Below, one piece after another: positions 43,066 through 52,738 of a stretch of 64,000 nt of DNA. The DNA lies in contig NZ_JHZX01000001.1 of NCBI RefSeq assembly GCF_000688335.1, positions 2,666,001 to 2,730,000 on the forward strand, read 5' to 3'. The first letter of the stretch is position 1. Each line of letters begins with the position of its first letter. Below the pieces are notes generated by a model that saw nothing but the letters and a program-made list of their open reading frames with translations, did not search any database and was not told the origin of the DNA. The DNA comes from Sediminibacter sp. Hel_I_10 (GTDB lineage Bacteria; Bacteroidota; Bacteroidia; Flavobacteriales; Flavobacteriaceae). Position numbers and translations under genes: made by a program.

Positions 43066-43154
43066 GGATTTCTGTCGAAATTAATAATAAAAGATAACAG
43101 TCTGATATAAATTTAGTGGATCTAAAAGAAAGAACGTTGCATTTGTGTCCATAA

Positions 43155-43625
43155 TCAGTAATCGGTTCTATCTTCTTTTTTACTCCATTTCTGAAAAGGT
43201 TCTATAGCAATATCACGCGCTATTTGGATAAAAGGAATGCGTCGCTCTGCATAAGGCAGAGGGATTTCATCATAAATAAATTGATCGTCAAACCCTATGT
43301 TAGCGGCATCTACTTGTGTACTGCCGTAATAAACTTTTTCTAAACGCGCCCAATAGATGGCACCCAAACACATGGGGCAAGGTTCGCAAGAGGTGTATAA
43401 TTCACAACCTTCTAAATTAAAGGTGTTCAAATTCATACAAGCATCTCTAATGGCCATGACCTCGCCATGAGCGGTAGGATCATTAGTAGAGGTGACTTTA
43501 TTATGTCCCTTACCTACAATTTTGCCATCTTTTACGATAACACATCCAAAAGGACCACCATCATTGTTGTTCATTCCTGTTAGGGCCGCTTCAACGGCTT
43601 GTTGCATAAACTCTTTTTTTTCCAT
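43155..43625 (-). CDS. Guanine deaminase-like nucleoside deaminase
   Basis: The start at 43625 (MEKKEFMQQAVEAAL) is chosen; the frame is open to 43742 but that part overlaps the upstream tamL gene. The zinc site is complete: H53 and E55 in AHGEVMAIR, C83 and C86 in EPCPMCLGAIYW. VYYGSTQVDAANIGFDD near the end is typical of bacterial guanine deaminases. It follows tamL by 10 bases, so it is likely co-transcribed with tamB and tamL, a neighbour link without evident function. Confidence 0.85.
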   Translation of the reverse strand: MEKKEFMQQAVEAALTGMNNNDGGPFGCVIVKDGKIVGKGHNKVTSTNDPTAHGEVMAIRDACMNLNTFNLEGCELYTSCEPCPMCLGAIYWARLEKVYYGSTQVDAANIGFDDQFIYDEIPLPYAERRIPFIQIARDIAIEPFQKWSKKEDRTDY

Positions 43626-43635
43626 ATCTATTTTT

Positions 43636-45921
43636 TTAAAAAGGATACCCAATGGCAAAATTAAGCACTGGCTCATCCCATTGAAAATCGAAACGCTCAC
43701 CTTCATCCAAAGACGGGTCATGAAAGGGTGCTGCAAGATCAAACCTTATTACAAACCCTTGAACATCTATACGTAAGCCAAAACCAGTACCCATCCCCAG
43801 CTCATTGATAAAGTTTGATGAGAATTTATCTTTGCCGTCAAATGCAGGGTTGCCTTTGGAATTCCAAACATTACCGGCATCTGCAAAAACGGCGCCTTTA
43901 AAGAATGAGAAAATAGGGAAACGGTACTCCACGTTGGCTTCTAATCTAATGTTACCCGTCTGGTCAAAAAATGTCCCGTCGCTATTCTCATCGTTAGTTT
44001 CATTATAGGTTCCGGGGCCTAATGAACGTATCCTGAAGGCTCTTACACTGTAGGGACCACCAGAAAAATATTGTTTTACAAAAGGGACGACATCAGAATT
44101 TCCGTAGGCTAATCCGTAACCCGCAAATAAACGGGTTGCTAAAGTATGCGATCGGTTTTTTCCGAAGTTAAGATGAAATCTAAAATCTACATCTGCTTTA
44201 GCATATTGTGCGTATTCTAGACCCAAAAACTCATCGGCCCCAGTCTCTTCGTTTTGAGACCCCAGAAGACTAATGGAATTACCGGCAACATCTAAAGTTG
44301 AATTTAAGAAAAACTGATTTGGATCATTACTGTCTACCATACCGTTGTAAGTAAACGAGAAGGTTAACCCAGAAATAAACTGCTGATCAAAACTGCGTTT
44401 AAGAAATGGGTTTTGGTCTAGAATATCCTGGAATTCTGGAGTGACGTTTCCTAGTTTGGTGTAATTTATAGAGATGGGATTCACTTCATAAGTGACATAA
44501 CGGTTGGCATCCCATACATATCCAAAAAGCGCACTCCCTGAAAGTAGGGTGTACAGTTTGCTACGACGTAAATAATTTGCGGCCAAACTCGTTTTGGTCT
44601 TTGGGATGGAATACTCAAAGAAATCGTCGTTAATATTAAATGGAGAAATCACTCTAGGGAAAATAAGTTCACCCTTTAAACCAAGTTCTGTACTACTCAG
44701 TCCTGCGTTACTACCACTGGCAATCTGTGTTTCATAACCTATGCTTGTGCTTATGTTCAAGGTTTCACCGCCTCTAAAGAGGTTACGGTTACTATAAGTC
44801 AAGGCAAGATTAGGCCCTGTAAAACTATTTGATTTTGTTACCGCCTGTAGCTCGACACGAACGGCACGTTTGGTCAATGGAGATAGAAAGATATCTGCCT
44901 CCAAGGCTCCCAAGCTATCTGTTAACAGCGAATCAATTTCTCTATATCTAATGTTTACATATTTATAAGCGCCTATGGTTGATAGACGTCTTGCGGTATT
45001 CTTGGACTCTGATGGGCTATAATAATCCTGCTCCTCAATGGTAATGAATTTGTTAAGATGCTTCGGTTTGAAAAATAGGGTATCCTGAATGTAGGTTTTG
45101 TTATCGTAACGTTCTGTATTTAAGTTGATGGAATCGTTTAAGTCATGATCTGCGTAAACATTAATGCGTTTCACTTGATACGGCACGAGGGATTTTTTGG
45201 GAACCTCTGCCTTCAATTTTAGAAACAAATCAAATCGTTTGTTATTGTACTGATTGGTATCGGCCTCAAAAACTAAAAAGTCGGAATTGAAATTATAATA
45301 GCCTTTCTTTTTTAATTCGGTATCTAATCGCGTACGCTCCAATTTCATATTAGAAAGATCAAAACGACTCTCATTGGTTAACGGAGATTCTTGAAAAGCG
45401 GGTTTGATATCTGTATAAATGGGATTAGGGAGCGTGTCTAAGGTAAGCGTTTCCATCTTGTAGGGTTTGGGAACCGTTAGCTTATAATTGATGGAGGCAA
45501 ATTGTTTTTTTTCTGTGAACGCTGAGGTTGCTTGACTGTAGAAAAAACCATTGTTTTCTAACCTATTGATTAGAATCTCTTCAACTTCGAGGTTTTCAAC
45601 ATCAGATTGGTAAACCGGCTCTTCACCAATTTGTTTATATAACCATCGATTAAGAAAGCCAGGTTTTTCTTTTTGGGTTTTATAATAAAAGTATAATCCA
45701 GGTCGCATCCCTAAAACAGAACTATTGGGTTCTGGTCTAAGTACGGTTTGTAGTTCAGCTTTAAGTTGATCTACATTTTTAACTGAGGTATCTGCGTCAA
45801 TTTCAATAACAGCACCGGTATAGAGACGTTTATCTTCGGGAATAAACTTTTTGACACTACACGAATAAAAAATCATGGTGAGTAGTGTAATGCAAACGCC
45901 GTATCTTAAGGTTGTTTTCAA
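43636..45921 (-). CDS. TamA-like outer membrane lipoprotein (TamL)
   Basis: This 761-residue protein starts with a lipoprotein signal (LTMIFYSCSVKKFIPE), which replaces the usual signal peptide of TamA. POTRA-like domains lie at about 30-340. A BamA-type 16-strand barrel fills the rest, including YFSGGPYSVRAFRIRSLGPG, the family's VRGY-like segment. It should form the outer-membrane part of a translocation and assembly module. The gene starts 6 bases after the tamB stop. Confidence 0.85.
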   Translation of the reverse strand: MKTTLRYGVCITLLTMIFYSCSVKKFIPEDKRLYTGAVIEIDADTSVKNVDQLKAELQTVLRPEPNSSVLGMRPGLYFYYKTQKEKPGFLNRWLYKQIGEEPVYQSDVENLEVEEILINRLENNGFFYSQATSAFTEKKQFASINYKLTVPKPYKMETLTLDTLPNPIYTDIKPAFQESPLTNESRFDLSNMKLERTRLDTELKKKGYYNFNSDFLVFEADTNQYNNKRFDLFLKLKAEVPKKSLVPYQVKRINVYADHDLNDSINLNTERYDNKTYIQDTLFFKPKHLNKFITIEEQDYYSPSESKNTARRLSTIGAYKYVNIRYREIDSLLTDSLGALEADIFLSPLTKRAVRVELQAVTKSNSFTGPNLALTYSNRNLFRGGETLNISTSIGYETQIASGSNAGLSSTELGLKGELIFPRVISPFNINDDFFEYSIPKTKTSLAANYLRRSKLYTLLSGSALFGYVWDANRYVTYEVNPISINYTKLGNVTPEFQDILDQNPFLKRSFDQQFISGLTFSFTYNGMVDSNDPNQFFLNSTLDVAGNSISLLGSQNEETGADEFLGLEYAQYAKADVDFRFHLNFGKNRSHTLATRLFAGYGLAYGNSDVVPFVKQYFSGGPYSVRAFRIRSLGPGTYNETNDENSDGTFFDQTGNIRLEANVEYRFPIFSFFKGAVFADAGNVWNSKGNPAFDGKDKFSSNFINELGMGTGFGLRIDVQGFVIRFDLAAPFHDPSLDEGERFDFQWDEPVLNFAIGYPF

Positions 45922-45927
45922 ATTAGG

Positions 45928-48900
45928 TTACTTAGATGCTTCTTGATTAGTATTCTTTTCCTTTGTTTCAGTCTCAGAAGTTTCCTTGTCTACTTTAGAG
46001 TCTTCGGCCTTCTGATTTGTGTCCTCCTCCTCATCTTGTGCTTTGAGCATTGCATCCCATAAATCTCTAAAATCATTAAATTCTTGAGTAAAGATTAAGG
46101 CAATTCCGCTAATAATAGTTTGCCCGTCAATAACATTTTCAAAAGCACTCTTTCTAAAACCTTTGAGACGATAACGGCCATCTTCAGAAAGCATATATTC
46201 TAAACTAACGTTGCCTATTAATGGTGTGGTTTCCCCAGTTGGACTACTTCCTTGTATGTCTACCTCACTACCGACCCTCACAATTAAACGATCGTCAAAG
46301 AGTTTTTTCTGTGCGGCCACATCCAATTGGGTGCGCTCGGTTGGAGAGTTGCCTTGGTAGTCGGTATAACTGTCTAAACCGAAATCGATTTCAATACCAG
46401 ATTTACCTAAAACTTTATCTGAAAAGGCATTGAGCTGTCCAGCAACCGCATCGTTAAGATTGTCTCTAGCAATAGTAGCAAAACCTCCCGAACTCCCATC
46501 ACTTCCGGAGTCTGGATAAAATCTATTCAACACTAGCAAAGAGAATACTTGACGATTGAGTTCACTCTCTTGTTGGTTTACCTGCTGCACACGACCATAA
46601 ACTTGTCCACCTACGGCGCCTTGTTCTTCTTCTGGCATATCCAATTGAAAGGAGATTTTAGGTTGCATTAATTCACCATTAATATTAAGGTACACATTAA
46701 ATGGTAGTACTTGGCGGTATTTACTTCTTACGGAAGCATCTAGACCAGAAATTTGTGATGACATTAATGACGAGGCAGAAGTTTCTACTTTATAGATGGC
46801 CCTCACGTCTAGTTTGGCGTCAAAAGGATCTCCAGACCAAGTGATGCGACTTCCTTTAGCTATGTTGAACTTTCTATTGACAAGGTTGTAAAGCGTGAGC
46901 TCATAATGGCCATCTGAAATCTCGTAAGTGCCAGAAAGATTGATTCTTCCGTTGGGAGCCATTCTTAAATCGAGTTCTCCTTCACCAGATACCTTAAAAT
47001 TATCCCCTGTTTGTTCATCAATAATGATGGTTGCTGTAGCGCTTTCTCCAATGTTGATTAAAGTGGAAATATCAAAGCCTTTAATCGTTGCGGTCTCCTC
47101 TTCGGTTTGTGTGAGAATTGCATTTGGATTTTCCCTATTTACAAATCTAACAACACCGTCTCGCTCTTCAATATTGGCAACTGTAGCGGGTAGGATGTAA
47201 GTGATGTCTGTATCAGAATTTAAGGTGAGCTTGGCGTCTAGTTTTGGGATTTGTAAATCGCCAGTTAGTTTTGCGTCAGCATCAAAAGAGGCCTTTCCGT
47301 AGATAAAATCATTATCATCTGGAGTAGCATTAAGCACCTGAAAGTTTTTTGCCGTAAGGTCTAGATCAAAGGTTGGGTTTAAGAAGCTTTCGGTTCCAAT
47401 CTCACCAGAAAGTACCAAGGCATTTTTATTGGCATCTAGAACTGTGAAATCAGACATGGAAAAACCTTCATTATCCACATTTAAAGTTTCATCTTTTAGA
47501 GTGAAAGGTGTGTTTAGTTTTACAATATTAAAGGTGGCATTTTTAAAATTAAGACTGCCTTTGTATTGAGGTGCTGTTGTGCTACCTGTCACTTTAAATT
47601 GCCCAGTAAAAATACCTTCGGCATTTTTAATTTCACCCAATGCCAGATTGTTGAGGGCTTTCATCTTAAACTCTGTGATATTAAGATCGAGATTGAGCTT
47701 GGCATCATTGGTTGTAGACGTGTATTCTCCTGTAAGGTCAAGATTGACATCGCCTCCTTGTAGGTTAGCATTAAAATCATAGTTATTGCCACCTAAAGAT
47801 TCTGCATCGATACTTAATGTCCCGAAATTGGTTTTTAATACCTTCAGGTCGTTGACGCTAAGGTCTGCAACAATACCCGTTTCAGTAAAGGGTTCTTGAA
47901 GAATGAAGTTGCCGTTGAGTTGACCAGTGGCCAATTTTGATTTTGGGTTAAGATAATTAAAGACTTCACTAATCTTAAAATTATTAAATTCTAGAGCCGC
48001 ATGTTTTTTTGTAAGGTTGCGTAGCTTGTCTGTGATGTTTATGGATTGATCCCCTTTGGAAATTTTAAAATCATTGAACTCTAGGGCTGTACTGGTGAGA
48101 ATCATTTCATTGTCTTTGGGAATTGACCATTCGCGCTTATTTAAAATAAGACTGTCAGGATTTACCTTTAAGACCAAGCGTTCGCTATTTCCTGTAATTT
48201 TAGTATTCACATTCATTAAAAGAGAGTCTTCATGAAAGCTCAAAAAATTAACGGTGAGTTCATTGTTGTTTTGGTTTCCCGTAATTTTTGTTCGAGGGAT
48301 ATCTAAAGGTCCAGCAATAATATTTTTAAACCCTAGATTAAAGTTGAAATTATCTTTATTGGTGTCCATCGCAAAGACCAGACTATCCAATTCATTACCG
48401 CTGTAATTAATGTGCGGTGCGGTGATATTTGCTTTAAGCTTACGTTGTTTTTCCTTGAAATCTACAGCAATTGAGACGGTGTCTAAATCTTTGACATTAA
48501 CTAAAAAGACTTCTTTTAACAAAGGCGATTGTGCAATTTTACCTTCTAACTTTAGGTTTACAGGTTTTGAAATGGTGTCTGTTTTAATAGAATCCCGATA
48601 AAAATAACTGCGCACATGTTTTTGAAGTGCTTTACTAAAGGTTTGTGGATCGGAGTTTGATCTCAAGGTGAGGTCTAGCATTTTATTTCGTACAGAAACC
48701 GAAGTGGTATCTTGCGTAACGTGGGCCAATGCGTTTAGAGACCCCAATAAATAGGTTTGGTTCTCATATACAATAACCCCGTCGTCAACTATGGCTGATA
48801 CATCATAATTGGTAGCATTGCCTTTAAAGTCTGCATAAACGGTCATCCCTGTTTTTACTTGACGCTGCATGAGACCTAGCGCTTGTAAATTAGCACCAAT

Positions 48901-51165
48901 AATATCTAGTTCTAAGGTTGCTTCTGGAGCTACAGAATCTAGTACTACCACGGCATCCAAATTCATATTGAGATTATCATCCTTGTATTTTGAGCGCACG
49001 TGACCTCTGCCGTTTTTAAGGTCACCGTTGATGTTGAGGTCATTAATAGCATATCTGTTAAGCTGAAATTTCTTAATGGTTGCATCAACGCTTGCGTCCA
49101 TCGTATTGATGGTTGTTCCGCTTCCTTGTGATTTTAGAGATAACGTTAAGGTGCCAAATTGCGGATTGTTCATCAGCTCATCAATTTTATAGTCCTCTAT
49201 CGATAGATCTACATTATAAGCTAAAGTTTGTTTGTTTTTAAAAGTCCCCTCTATGCTGGCAATACCTTGTGTGGTCGTTAGTTTTGCTTTTGCTGAAACA
49301 TCATCGAGTTGGCCATTTGCGCTTCCGGCGAGTTTTACGTCCTTCGGAAACGTGATGCCCATTTCTTTTTCGTCAATAAATTTCATGGCATCTTCACGAG
49401 TGGTCTTGGCTACAAATTGCGGAATGTTGAACTGTAGTTTCTCAGGGTCGGTTGGATATTTTAGCGTTGCTCTAGTTGAAATTTGCGTAGATGCACCCCA
49501 TTTGACATTAAGATTAGGGATATTCATGCTTGCTAAAGTGCCCGAAGCGTTCACATTTCCGCTAAGTGTTTTTTCACTCAAGGTTTTGAGATAAGGGTTC
49601 TGTTTAAGTGCTGGCTGAAATTTAAAGAGCTCTTTTAAAGATAGGCGAAACGAAGGGAAATTAAGGTCGACCTTGGTGTTCTCTGGTGTTGTGGTTAACT
49701 GGTTTAGGCCATTATAGTTCAATTGTGCGTAACCTGTAATGGCATTGTTATTTAATTTAAGGTTTAAATCTTCAATAGAAAGTTCCTGCTCAGAAACTCT
49801 AAGATTTACAGACAGTTGCTCTAGATTAAAGGCTGAGGTCTCATTAAGTTTTAGAGTATGGATGTCAATCCCCGCTTTTTGGTCTTTTAGAAAGATGTTT
49901 TTAGCATCTAATACTAAACCTTCAATAGAAAAGGCTTCAGGATTAAAAGTTTCTGTTGTTAGTGTGGCATTACCTGCCCTAAAGTTAATATTGTTGTTTT
50001 CAAGCTGTAAATCGGCAACGTTCACTTTAAATTCTGGCCATTCAAAAGTATTTGTATTTGATGTGTTTTGATTTGGAGCGATTTCTGGGGAAGCTTGAGA
50101 GACGTTTTTCTTATTGATTTCGGTCTGTATCGCCACTTTTGAATGTCGCAATTCCAAAATGGCAATGTCAATATCATTAGATGAGAGGTCGATTTTTGGT
50201 ATTTCTGTATGGAAGTCTGCAATATCTAAATCGGCTATAATTTCGGAAGGTTGAGACTCATAATACGCTACAACATTTTTGATGTTGATGGATTCAACTG
50301 AAAATTTAGGAAGAGGGACATCAGATTCTGAAGTGGTATCTATGGCGACCTTATTTTGAATAAATTTAATATTACTGTTCGCTAATTCTATATCTGAAGC
50401 TTCAAAATTCATGTGCTCAAGATCGGTCGTTTCCATATTGGCATTGAGTACACCTATTTTAAATCGGGAATTGATACCCAACACATCATCATCAAAAACA
50501 ACATCGAAGTTGCTAAAGTTGAGGTCTCCCAACACAATATTTAAAGGCTGAGTTGCTGTAGTATCTGTGGCAACGCTAGTAGAGTCGGCTGGCGCAAAGG
50601 CATCTATTAAAAATTGAAAGTTGTATCCAGAAATAGAATCTTTTCTAGTGATATTGGCTCTTAGGCCTTCCCAATCTAATCCGTCAACACCAACAGCTCC
50701 GCCATTAATCATGGCCCAAAGAGGAATGTTGGCTTCCAGTGATTTTGAATAAACCAAGGTATCTCCTTGCTTGTCTTCTAAGTAAAGACCATCCAATTGC
50801 ACATCGCCATCAAAGGTGATGAACAACTTTTCTATGGCTACCTTCGTTTGGGTTTTATTAGAGACGTAATCTACCACTTGGTTGACAATGATATTTTGCC
50901 CCCACGGACTTCTCACAAACAGCAAGATTAACAAGAGAAAGATTAGGACACCCAAAGCCACGCGCAGGGTGCGTCTTAACCAGCGGTAACTTGTTTTTTT
51001 GCTAGCTTCTTTAGGTTTGTTTTCAGTAGTATCCAAGGCGTAAAGATAAAGCAGTAAAGGTATTATAAATGTTACTATTGATGCGATTATTAACGTAATT
51101 ACTAGAAAAGGGCATACTAATTTTTTGTTAAGAGCAGTCGAGCAAATTGTCTTAATTTTTCCCAA
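45928..51165 (-). CDS. Translocation/assembly module protein TamB
   Basis: This 1745-residue protein has an N-terminal membrane helix (LGVLIFLLLILLFVRSPWGQ), a long AsmA/DUF490-type beta-helix of repeated strands, and the C-terminal DUF490 end (SGTYEISDGHYELTLYNLV, IDFGLDSYTD). It forms a periplasmic groove to the outer-membrane partner encoded next. The annotated start at 51165 adds a second hydrophobic segment (about residues 17-43) not usual for the family. A TTG at 51036 (LDTTENKPKEASKK) could be the real start. Confidence 0.87.
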   Translation of the reverse strand: MGKIKTICSTALNKKLVCPFLVITLIIASIVTFIIPLLLYLYALDTTENKPKEASKKTSYRWLRRTLRVALGVLIFLLLILLFVRSPWGQNIIVNQVVDYVSNKTQTKVAIEKLFITFDGDVQLDGLYLEDKQGDTLVYSKSLEANIPLWAMINGGAVGVDGLDWEGLRANITRKDSISGYNFQFLIDAFAPADSTSVATDTTATQPLNIVLGDLNFSNFDVVFDDDVLGINSRFKIGVLNANMETTDLEHMNFEASDIELANSNIKFIQNKVAIDTTSESDVPLPKFSVESINIKNVVAYYESQPSEIIADLDIADFHTEIPKIDLSSNDIDIAILELRHSKVAIQTEINKKNVSQASPEIAPNQNTSNTNTFEWPEFKVNVADLQLENNNINFRAGNATLTTETFNPEAFSIEGLVLDAKNIFLKDQKAGIDIHTLKLNETSAFNLEQLSVNLRVSEQELSIEDLNLKLNNNAITGYAQLNYNGLNQLTTTPENTKVDLNFPSFRLSLKELFKFQPALKQNPYLKTLSEKTLSGNVNASGTLASMNIPNLNVKWGASTQISTRATLKYPTDPEKLQFNIPQFVAKTTREDAMKFIDEKEMGITFPKDVKLAGSANGQLDDVSAKAKLTTTQGIASIEGTFKNKQTLAYNVDLSIEDYKIDELMNNPQFGTLTLSLKSQGSGTTINTMDASVDATIKKFQLNRYAINDLNINGDLKNGRGHVRSKYKDDNLNMNLDAVVVLDSVAPEATLELDIIGANLQALGLMQRQVKTGMTVYADFKGNATNYDVSAIVDDGVIVYENQTYLLGSLNALAHVTQDTTSVSVRNKMLDLTLRSNSDPQTFSKALQKHVRSYFYRDSIKTDTISKPVNLKLEGKIAQSPLLKEVFLVNVKDLDTVSIAVDFKEKQRKLKANITAPHINYSGNELDSLVFAMDTNKDNFNFNLGFKNIIAGPLDIPRTKITGNQNNNELTVNFLSFHEDSLLMNVNTKITGNSERLVLKVNPDSLILNKREWSIPKDNEMILTSTALEFNDFKISKGDQSINITDKLRNLTKKHAALEFNNFKISEVFNYLNPKSKLATGQLNGNFILQEPFTETGIVADLSVNDLKVLKTNFGTLSIDAESLGGNNYDFNANLQGGDVNLDLTGEYTSTTNDAKLNLDLNITEFKMKALNNLALGEIKNAEGIFTGQFKVTGSTTAPQYKGSLNFKNATFNIVKLNTPFTLKDETLNVDNEGFSMSDFTVLDANKNALVLSGEIGTESFLNPTFDLDLTAKNFQVLNATPDDNDFIYGKASFDADAKLTGDLQIPKLDAKLTLNSDTDITYILPATVANIEERDGVVRFVNRENPNAILTQTEEETATIKGFDISTLINIGESATATIIIDEQTGDNFKVSGEGELDLRMAPNGRINLSGTYEISDGHYELTLYNLVNRKFNIAKGSRITWSGDPFDAKLDVRAIYKVETSASSLMSSQISGLDASVRSKYRQVLPFNVYLNINGELMQPKISFQLDMPEEEQGAVGGQVYGRVQQVNQQESELNRQVFSLLVLNRFYPDSGSDGSSGGFATIARDNLNDAVAGQLNAFSDKVLGKSGIEIDFGLDSYTDYQGNSPTERTQLDVAAQKKLFDDRLIVRVGSEVDIQGSSPTGETTPLIGNVSLEYMLSEDGRYRLKGFRKSAFENVIDGQTIISGIALIFTQEFNDFRDLWDAMLKAQDEEEDTNQKAEDSKVDKETSETETKEKNTNQEASK

Positions 51166-51279
51166 TCTGAGTTTGTTGTGTTCATTTTAGTTAAAATTTT
51201 ATTAAATCAATTATTCGGAAATCCTAATAGCTATTCTATGCGTATCTTGTTAGGATAAACCAATAAACAACAAAAAATT

Positions 51280-51921
51280 ATGAAATTAAGAATGAACAGT
51301 ATCTTCGGAGCATTGATGTGCATGACTTTAGTGGTGATGACATCTTGTAACGATGGAAAAAAAGAAGAAGAAGCGGCGAAGATGGAAGCTGAGAAAATGG
51401 AGCAAGAAGCTGCGGATAATGAAAGAATGGCTATGGAAGCCGAAGAAGAAAAAATGAAGCAAGAAGCGATGGAGAGCAGTATTGCATCTAAAGCTATGGC
51501 AACAGAAAGCTTATCTACATTAGTAGCAGCCGTTAAAGCTGCAGATTTAGCTCAAATGTTATCTGAGCCAGGTGAATATACTGTATTTGCTCCTAATAAT
51601 GCTGCTTTCGAAAAGTTACCTGCAGGAACTGTAGAGACTTTATTGAAGCCTGAGAACAAAGAGAAATTAAAAGGTATCTTAACGTACCACGTTGTTTCAG
51701 GTAAAGTTGATGCTGCTACTTTGGTAGCTGCTATCAAAGATGCTAACGGGAAGTATGTTGTTAAAACTGCCAACGGTGGTGAGTTAACTGCATCTATGAA
51801 AGGAGATTCAGTGATTTTAACTGATGCTTCTGGAAAAACGTCTACTGTGATTGCTACAGATGTACAAGCATCTAATGGTGTAGTTCACATCATAGACACT
51901 GTTGTAATGCCAAAAGCATAA
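51280..51921 (+). CDS. Fasciclin-domain lipoprotein
   Basis: This 213-residue protein has a lipoprotein signal (MTLVVMTSCNDG), a charged Lys/Glu/Met linker predicted to be helical (about residues 25-70), and one fasciclin domain. The domain motifs are YTVFAPNNAAFEKLPAGTV and LTYHVVSGKV, ending in ASNGVVHIIDTVVMPK. Such domains mediate adhesion or matrix contacts at the cell surface. It is divergent from tamB and has its own terminator. Confidence 0.88.
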   Translation: MKLRMNSIFGALMCMTLVVMTSCNDGKKEEEAAKMEAEKMEQEAADNERMAMEAEEEKMKQEAMESSIASKAMATESLSTLVAAVKAADLAQMLSEPGEYTVFAPNNAAFEKLPAGTVETLLKPENKEKLKGILTYHVVSGKVDAATLVAAIKDANGKYVVKTANGGELTASMKGDSVILTDASGKTSTVIATDVQASNGVVHIIDTVVMPKA

Positions 51922-51944
51922 GACGACGTCTAAATTAATTTGAG

Positions 51945-51977
51945 AAAGCCCAATCTGAAAAGATCGGGCTTTTTTTT
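51945..51977 (+). terminator. Rho-independent terminator
   Basis: AAGCCCAATCT and AGATCGGGCTT pair (one G-T) around GAAA, followed by eight T. It ends the fasciclin transcript. Confidence 0.9.
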
Positions 51978-52129
51978 GTTTTATTTTAGATGTTGTTGAC
52001 TTTAAAATACGTTATGAAGAGAAAGCCATCGTCATTAAAAATGTGAAAGGTTCTAATTTCGCAAAAAATGAGCAGTTTTTTTTTAAAATGGCAAAATCAA
52101 CACTGCTTTGAAGTTTCATTAAAAAGAAA

Positions 52130-52155
52130 AACCAACCATAAAATTTATGGTTGGC
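52130..52155 (-). terminator. Terminator of the minus-strand lipoprotein genes
   Basis: CCAACCATAAA and TTTATGGTTGG form a perfect stem. On the minus strand it is followed by TTTTTCTTTTT, so it ends transcription coming from 52709. The rest of the 302-base gap (51922-52223) holds no supported gene. Confidence 0.8.
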
Positions 52156-52223
52156 TTGCTTTTAATCAAATATGATGAATTTTATAGAGTGGAATATTTA
52201 ATTAATTAGGATGCTTTTCTTCT

Positions 52224-52709
52224 TTAATTTTTCTCAAATGTGAGCATATCAGTTTCACCATTCCCTCCGCTTATATCAATAAGATCAATTCTAGTAGATG
52301 ATGAAGAAACAATATCCCAGTCATCATTTAGGTCCTCAAAATCGTTACTGTCTGGTACAGGGAATAAAATATTAAAATCAATATCATCATCACTACTGCT
52401 GTCATCGTCACTGTTACTATCGTTTGTGACAGACCAGGTTCCAGTCATTGTGTTTGAACCATTTGTTGCTACAAGAGAGCCGTCAGAATTGAAACTAAAG
52501 TCATAACCATTAAAGTTAGAGGTTTCGTTTTGACCAGAATCATTAAAATTCGTGATTTGCCATGTTCCGGATTCAACAGTATTTTCAATTTGTGAGATTT
52601 GTTGACTGTTATCATTCGGACTCCCACCATCGTCATCACTTGAGCAAGTAGATGACATTAGAGAAAAACTTAACATTGTTAATAGACCGAAATAAAATGC
52701 TTTTTTCAT
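52224..52709 (-). CDS. Lipoprotein with one lipocalin-like domain
   Basis: The 161-residue protein has a lipobox (LMSSTCSSDDDGG) and one beta-rich domain: GTWQITNFNDSGQNETSNF, YDFSFNSDGSLVATNGS and the ending IDLIDISGGNGETDMLTFEKN. The same domain occurs three times in the neighbouring 600-residue protein, so the two are paralogous. It lies 29 bases downstream of that gene and shares its terminator. Surface exposure is likely; the ligand is unknown. Confidence 0.7.
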   Translation of the reverse strand: MKKAFYFGLLTMLSFSLMSSTCSSDDDGGSPNDNSQQISQIENTVESGTWQITNFNDSGQNETSNFNGYDFSFNSDGSLVATNGSNTMTGTWSVTNDSNSDDDSSSDDDIDFNILFPVPDSNDFEDLNDDWDIVSSSSTRIDLIDISGGNGETDMLTFEKN

Positions 52710-52738
52710 AATTGTTGTTTTTAATTTAAAATGTAATA

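Noticed and set aside
43626-43742. An extended N-terminus of the guanine deaminase.
   Set aside because: The extension overlaps the tamL 3' end in another frame and the ATG at 43625 fits the family start.
51989-52111. A ~40-codon open stretch with protein-like composition after the fasciclin terminator.
   Set aside because: It has no start codon or clear similarity; it could be a gene remnant but this cannot be supported.
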